This document shows positions 57,522-64,000 of a DNA stretch of 64,000 bases, in pieces (position 1 is the stretch's first letter; every line of letters begins with the position of its first letter). The position numbers were made by a program, and so were the translations under genes. The DNA comes from Phymorhynchus buccinoides (lineage: Eukaryota > Mollusca > Gastropoda > Neogastropoda > Raphitomidae). The stretch is taken from NCBI GenBank assembly GCA_017654935.2, contig CM065711.1, forward strand, positions 28,733,660 through 28,797,659, in the 5' to 3' direction. The notes beneath the pieces are model-generated. The model was not told the origin of the DNA and ran no database searches. It saw nothing but the letters and a program-made list of their open reading frames with translations.

Positions 57522-60500
57522 TAAGGAAAGACCTGTCTCCAGTTACTCCAGCCGGCAGTGTTACTGTTAGGGGCTGTGGGGGGAAGTTACTGGACATAAG
57601 GAAAGACCTGTCTCCAGTTACTCCAGCCGGCAGTGTTACTGTTAGGGGCTGTGGGGGGAAGTTACTGGACATAAGGAAAGACCTGTCTCCAGTTACTCCA
57701 GCCGGCAGTGTTACTGTTAGGGGCTGTGGGGGGTTAAGTTACTGGACATAAGGAAAGACCTGTCTCCAGTTACTCCAGCCGGCAGTGTTACTGTTAGGGG
57801 CTGTGGGGGGAAGTTACTGGACATAAGGAAAGACCTGTCTCCAGTTACTCCAGCCGGCAGTGTTACTGTTAGGGGCTGTGGGGGGAAGTTACTGGACATA
57901 AGGAAAGACCTGTCTCCAGTTACTCCAGCCGGCAGTGTTACTGTTAGGGGCTGTGGGGGGAAGTTACTGGACATAAGGAAAGACCTGTCTCCAGTTACTC
58001 CAGCCGGCAGTGTTACTGTTAGGGGCTGTGGGGGGAAGTTACTGGACATAAGGAAAGACCTGTCTCCAGTTACTCCAGCCGGCAGTGTTACTGTTAGGGG
58101 CTGTGGGGGGAAGTTACTGGACATAAGGAAAGACCTGTCTCCAGTTACTCCAGCCGGCAGTGTTACTGTTAGGGGCTGTGGGGGGAAGTTACTGGACATA
58201 AGGAAAGACCTGTCTCCAGTTACTCCAGCCGGCAGTGTTACTGTTAGGGGCTGTGGGGGGAAGTTACTGGACATAAGGAAAGACCTGTCTCCAGTTACTC
58301 CAGCCGGCAGTGTTACTGTTAGGGGCTGTGGGGGGAAGTTACTGGACATAAGGAAAGACCTGTCTCCAGTTACTCCAGCCGGCAGTGTTACTGTTAGGGG
58401 CTGTGGGGGGAAGTTACTGGACATAAGGAAAGACCTGTCTCCAGTTACTCCAGCCGGCAGTGTTACTGTTAGGGGCTGTGGGGGGAAGTTACTGGACATA
58501 AGGAAAGACCTGTCTCCAGTTACTCCAGCCGGCAGTGTTACTGTTAGGGGCTGTGGGGGGAAGTTACTGGACATAAGGAAAGACCTGTCTCCAGTTACTC
58601 CAGCCGGCAGTGTTACTGTTAGGGGCTGTGGGGGGGAGTTACTGGACATAAGGAAAGACCTGTCTCCAGTTACTCCAGCCGGCAGTGTTACTGTTAGGGG
58701 CTGTGGGGGGAAGTTACTGGACATAAGGAAAGACCTGTCTCCAGTTACTCCAGCCGGCAGTGTTACTGTTAGGGGCTGTGGGGGGAGTTACTGGACATAA
58801 GGAAAGACCTGTCTCCAGTTACTCCAGCCGGCAGTGTTACTGTTAGGGGCTGTGGGGGGGAGTTACTGGACATAAGGAAAGACCTGTCTCCAGTTACTCC
58901 AGCCGGCAGTGTTACTGTTAGGGGCTGTGGGGGGGAGTTACTGGACATAAGGAAAGACCTGTCTCCAGTTACTCCAGCCGGCAGTGTTACTGTTAGGGGC
59001 TGTGGGGGGGAGTTACTGGACATAAGGAAAGACCTGTCTCCAGTTACTCCAGCCGGCAGTGTTACTGTTAGGGGCTGTGGGGGGAAGTTACTGGACATAA
59101 GGAAAGACCTGTCTCCAGTTACTCCAGCCGGCAGTGTTACTGTTAGTTACTGGACATAAGGAAAGACCTGTCTTACTCCAGCCGGCAGTGTTACTGTTAG
59201 GGGCTGTGGGGGGAAGTTACTGGACATAAGGAAAGACCTGTCTCCAGTTACTCCAGCCGGCAGTGTTACTGTTAGGGGCTGTGGGGGGAAGTTACTGGAC
59301 ATAAGGAAAGACCTGTCTCCAGTTACTCCAGCCGGCAGTGTTACTGTTAGGGGCTGTGGGGGGAAGTTACTGGACATAAGGAAAGACCTGTCTCCAGTTA
59401 CTCCAGCCGGCAGTGTTACTGTTAGGGGCTGTGGGGGGAAGTTACTGGACATAAGGAAAGACCTGTCTCCAGTTACTCCAGCCGGCAGTGTTACTGTTAG
59501 GGGCTGTGGGGGGAAGTTACTGGACATAAGGAAAGACCTGTCTCCAGTTACTCCAGCCGGCAGTGTTACTGACAGTTACTGGACATAAGGAAAGACCTGT
59601 CTCCAGTTACTCCAGCCGGCAGTGTTACTGTTAGGGGCTGTGGGGGGAAGTTACTGGACATAAGGAAAGACCTGTCTCCAGTTACTCCAGCCGGCAGTGT
59701 TACTGTTAGGGGCTGTGGGGGGAAGTTACTGCTGTTAGGGGGGGAAGTTACTGGACATAAGGAAAGACCTGTCTCCAGTTACTCCAGCCGGCAGTGTTAC
59801 TGTTAGGGGCTGTAGGGGGGGGAGTTACTGGACATAAGGAAAGACCTGTCTCCAGTTACTCCAGCCGGCAGTGTTACTGTTAGGGGCTGTGGGGGGGAGT
59901 TACTGGACATAAGGAAAGACCTGTCTCCAGTTACTCCAGCCGGCAGTGTTACTGTTACTGTTAGGGCTGTGGGGGGAAGTTACTGGACATAAGGAAAGAC
60001 CTGTCTCCAGTTACTCCAGCCGGCAGTGTTACTGTTAGGGGCTGTGGGGGGAAGTTACTGGACATAAGGAAAGACCTGTCTCCAGTTACTCCAGCCGGCA
60101 GTGTTACTGTTAGGGGCTGTCCAGGGGGGTTAAGTTACTGGACATAAGGAAAGACCTGTCTCCAGTTACTCCAGCCGGCAGTGTTACTGTTAGGGGCTGT
60201 GGGGGGAAGTTACTGGACATAAGGAAAGACCTGTCTCCAGTTACTCCAGCCGGCAGTGTTACTGTTAGGGGCTGTGGGGGGAAGTTACTGGACATAAGGA
60301 TAGACCTGTCTCCAGTTACTCCAGCCGGCAGTGTTACTGTTAGGGGCTGTGGGGGGGAGTTACTGGACATAAGGAAAGACCTGTCTCCAGTTACTCCAGG
60401 CGGCAGTGTTACTGTTAGGGGCTGTCGGGGGGAGTTACTGGACATAAGGAAAGACCTGTCTCCAGTTACTCCAGCCGGCAGTGTTACTGTTAGGGGCTGT

Positions 60501-60536
60501 GGGGGGAAGTTACTGGACATAAGGATAGACCTAGGC
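57522..60536. repeat. 75-bp minisatellite, about 40 copies
   Basis: Same unit as 44812-47328, inverted. The longest regular run is 57740-58790, and irregular units lie at 59140-59175, 59565-59585, 59725-59750 and 59940-59965. The minus-strand frame of 335 codons is a repeat artefact. Confidence 0.95.
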
Positions 60537-61114
60537 TACTTTACCTACACATAAGGGGTTGTAGTGTAGGAAGGGAACTAGTGCTTGTTGTCTTGTAGTT
60601 TAGTAGTGGGTTTGTAGAGTTGTAGCTTGGGGTTAGTGGGGATGATACTTGATAGACGACTGAGGCCCCTGTGACCATACACCACAGTTGCGGCTCCATC
60701 TCAGTCTGCTTAGTTAAGTTAGTACTTGGGTAGTTTGGGTTATGTTACCAGTTTGTGTCCTTTTGACACGGCTGTGGAGTTCTGCTTAGTTAAGTTAGTA
60801 CTTGGGTAGTTTGGGTTATGTTACCAGTTTGTGTCCTTTTGACACGGCTGTGGAGTCCTGTTTGGCTGTGAGGCTGATGAGGTGTGGCGCCATCCTGAAC
60901 CCTTCCACACCGTTCCATGAAGTAAGGTCTTGTGTGTTGGTTGTGTGAGTGTGTGCATGAGTAAATGTGTGTTCATACAGCTGTGCTGAGTCATTGTCCA
61001 AGTGTGTGTTAAGCTGCAGTCATTCAGTCTACTGTCTAGTCAGTCGGTAAATAGTAACCGTTAAAATACTTCAACACTCTCCGGGTTCTTCTTTCAAAGT
61101 AGTAGAAACCTTTC
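60537..61114. repeat. Unit DNA with the 76-bp two-copy repeat
   Basis: Matches 11326-11897 almost exactly. No gene. Confidence 0.7.
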
Positions 61115-61119
61115 GATAT

Positions 61120-63180
61120 GTTGTATTTTTTGGTTTTACCTAGCGACTACAGGCACAGACAGCTAACAATAACACACGGCAGACAGCTGACGACAGACAG
61201 CTGACGACAGACAGCAACGAACACTCTCTGCTATGCCACTAGTTCCTACCCACACACAGCCCTGAATAGCATACGACACAGCACAAAGGAGCAGACAGCT
61301 GACGACAGACAGCAACGAACACTCTCTGCTAGGCCACTAGTTCCTACCCACACACAGCCCTGAATAGCATACGACACAGCACAAAGAAGGAGCAGACAGC
61401 TGACGACAGACAGCAACGAACACTCTCTGCTAGGCCACTAGTTCCTACCCACACACAGCCCTGAATAGCATACGACACAGCACAAAGGAGCAGACAGCTG
61501 ACGACAGACAGCAACGAACACTCTCTGCTAGGCCACTAGTTCCTACCCACACACAGCCCTGAATAGCATACGACACAGCACAAAGAAGGAGCAGACAGCT
61601 GGTCAGGTCAGGTCAGGTCAGGTCAGGTCAGGTCAGGTATTTGGACGACCAGGCCTTGCAGCCTCTCAATGCGTCCTTCCTTTTGGTTAGTTTGGCAATT
61701 GCTGTGGCGGTTTTTAGCATCCATTTTGATGCACTAATCATGGATGTACTTTAACAGGGCAATTTTTGGATCACTGTCTAGGAGGTTTTTGAATTTGTTA
61801 GTATCTGAGGCCAGTTTAGTATGTGCAGGGAGGTTGTTCCAATATTGGGTGACTCTGTTAGAAAAAAAGTTTTTTCTAATGTTAGTTCTGCTGTACCTGG
61901 TTAGGATCTTAAGTTCACTATTACGGGTTCTTATTTCGTTAGACAAGTGAAACAAGCCTTTGTTAGTATTGTCAGTGCCTTGAAGAATCTTGTAAACATT
62001 TATCAAATCTCCCCTTAGTCTTCTGTATTTTAAAGATGGCAAGTCTAATTTACTTAGCCTGTCCTCATAATCCAAATTTTTCATGGATTTTATCAGTTTG
62101 GTTGCTCTCCTCTGTACCTTCTCAATTGCACTGGACTGTCGTTTAAGAAAGGGATTCCAAATTATATTGCCATACTCAAGATGAGGCCGTATTAAACATT
62201 TGTAAAGATTTATGAACACCTCTTTATTTAAGTTTTTAAAACTCCTTCTGATCAAGCCCAGCATCCTACTGGCTTTATTTATCGCTGTTGTGATGTGCTT
62301 ATCAAATTTGAGTTTTGAATCAAATATAACCCCTAGGTCCTTCTCCTCTGTACAAGTATCTAAAACATGCTTAGATGAGCCATGAGTAATTTCATATGCT
62401 TTACTTGGATTATTGTACCCCGCGTGCATAACCTTGCATTTTCCTCCGTTAAAATATAAATTCCACTTCTCTGACCATTCTATGAGTATGTTAATATCGT
62501 TTTGCAGTACATCTGAATTTTGGGAACGATTTTACACCTTAGTATCATCTGCAAATATCTTACATGCACTTTGTATGTCTTCTGGGAGATCATTTATAAA
62601 AACTGTAAAAAGTACTGGGCCCAGGATGCTACCCTGGGGAATACCACTTAAAACATCGGTGCTAGAAGACCGTTTTGTTCCCACCCGCACTCTTTGAGAT
62701 CTTCCCTTCAGAAAGTTTTTAACCCACGTTAATATGTTTCCTGTTATCCCGTAAGCTGACGACAGACAGCAACGAACACTCTCTGCTAGGCCACTAGTTC
62801 CTACCCACACACAGCCCTGAATAGCATACGACACAGCACAAAGAAGGAGCTAGTCTAAGTACAACTCTCACCCAGAGAGTTGGCTGTGCCGCAGTCCCGT
62901 CACTCGTCAGGGTCCGTTCTGGTCCTGTGTTCTGGGCGCCGTTGCTTGTCCCCGTTCACGCTGGAGGTCGACTTGTCCGGTCTCGAACCCGTCCTTGTAT
63001 GGGGCTCGTGCCCATCGCATGCAAATCTGTCGCTCGTGCAAATCTGCAGCTCGCTACCTATGAGAGTCTGTATTTGCGGCATGCCGCTCAACCCTCTCGC
63101 CACGCGCATTCCCACGTGAGCACCCTCTGCGCGCACCGCCGGAAACTGCACTAAGGGACTCCACTCTAACCGTCACTACA
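61120..63180. mobile_element. Composite insertion, short form (third copy)
   Basis: GATAT flanks at 61115-61119 and 63181-63185. Contains four satellite units, element 1, one satellite unit and the GC-rich end. No nested element. Confidence 0.65.
61602..62753 (-). mobile_element. 5'-truncated non-LTR retrotransposon (element 1, third copy)
   Basis: AGCTG on both sides (61597-61601 and 62754-62758), GGTCA tail repeats at 61602-61638, RT frame with SGIPQGSILGPVLF and FADDTKV followed by a TAA stop, then DLGVIFDSKLKFD to the C-terminus at 61734. Inactive because of truncation and the stop. Confidence 0.85.
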
Positions 63181-64000
63181 GATATTTCAATCCTTCAAAC
63201 TTTCCGTTGTCTTGTACTATCAGCACGTGGAAGGGAGAAACAAAGAAATCAATGCTGACATCAGCGCGAACTCCCCACGTGCAGCATTTTCGAAAGTGGG
63301 AACAGGAAGTCGATGTTACTGTCACAAAGAGTAGCTGCCCTTATCGTCGAACGATGGTTATACACCACAGTTAAGCATTCCTCACAGTTAAGCATTGCTC
63401 TTAGCTTCGTTTCTCTCTCATTGCGTGCATGCGTGTGAGTGCGAGTGTGTGTGTGTGCGCGTGTGCGTGCGTGTGTGTGTGTGTGTCTGTCTGTGTCCAT
63501 ACAGGGAATTTATTAGTGTCCAGGCTGTACTATATAGAAACTAATGAAAACATCCTGATGAAAATTGGGATGGTTGTTCACTGACCTCATGATGATTTGG
63601 TATATTCCAGTCACAGACTTATTTCTGTGAAATTCGGGCTCCTCTCTCCCGGAGAGGGTGTCGCAGCAAGTGCAGCGCCAACGCCTACCTACCATCGTGT
63701 ATCAAAATAGCAAGCCATGTAAACATAATACACCCTTGTTAAAGATATTGATCTGACCAGGATGAAACAGTAGATAATGTAACCCGTAATAATGTCAGTT
63801 TAACCAAATGGCAAGACACTCATCCGTGCTCCCAGTGACTATATATACTGAAAAATAATGTGTTCAAATAGCTCTCTAGCTCTCTCTCTCTCACACACAC
63901 ACACATACGCACGCACGCACCCCCCCACATGCACGCACGCACACACACACACACACCAGACCTGTTTACCGCCTACACAAGTAGTCTGGATAACTGAAAT
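63181..64000. repeat. Unit DNA restarting the forward unit (matches 15310-16130)
   Basis: Same microsatellites and phrases as the first unit. It runs off the window, so the unit presumably continues. No gene. Confidence 0.7.

Noticed and set aside
57717..58724. 335-codon frame on the minus strand
   Set aside because: Same 75-bp minisatellite; the frame is a product of repeat length, not selection.

Overview
The window is eukaryotic nuclear DNA. It has large single-exon reading frames, dense CA/GT microsatellites, tRNA-headed SINEs, non-LTR retrotransposon debris, TTAA-flanked MITEs and minisatellites. There are no operons, Shine-Dalgarno sites or bacterial genes. The protein family and repeat style suggest a marine invertebrate, most likely a mollusc and perhaps a gastropod; this is a low-confidence inference from style, not from a marker gene.

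The only convincing host genes are five copies (A-E) of one family of about 910 residues. The protein looks like a long helical solenoid with degenerate ankyrin-like repeats, ending in a recognisable SOCS box. It would be expected to act as a substrate receptor of a Cullin5-Elongin B/C ubiquitin ligase. Order and orientation: A (402-3180, minus, frameshifted), B (23810-26539, minus, intact), C (30822-33551, plus, intact), D (48916-51738, plus, altered C-terminus), E (53251-55989, minus, intact). B and C (alpha type) differ at only two residues. D and E (beta type) are also nearly identical to each other, and are roughly 90% identical to alpha by eye. A is mostly alpha with beta-like patches.

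Layout: 1-5298 is the A cassette, a direct repeat of 23380-28665. 5299-9727 is a link of MITE, SINE and retrotransposon fragments. 9728-28665 is a 19-kb unit: orphan upstream module, minisatellite, composite insertion, CA-rich DNA, 34-bp array, SINEs, gene B. After a 500-N gap, 29166-48868 is the same unit inverted, carrying gene C. Gene D, a second 500-N gap and gene E form a second inverted repeat, and 56036-64000 restarts the unit in forward orientation. The window is therefore two large palindromes, each with its centre hidden in a gap. B and C are head to head; D and E are tail to tail.

Every gene copy has the same 5' module: a likely splice acceptor 11 bases before the ATG, a tandem array of about 90-140 bp units (each with a small hairpin and a G-tract on the gene's sense strand), and a conserved block of about 550 bp. 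The arms differ mainly in mobile and tandem content: a 75-bp minisatellite at about 1, 33 and 40 copies, a nested retrotransposon present in only one arm, and one arm lacking its beta gene. Real amplification by inverted duplication, or two haplotypes scaffolded side by side, could both give this picture. Indel-rich sequence beside both gaps argues for caution.
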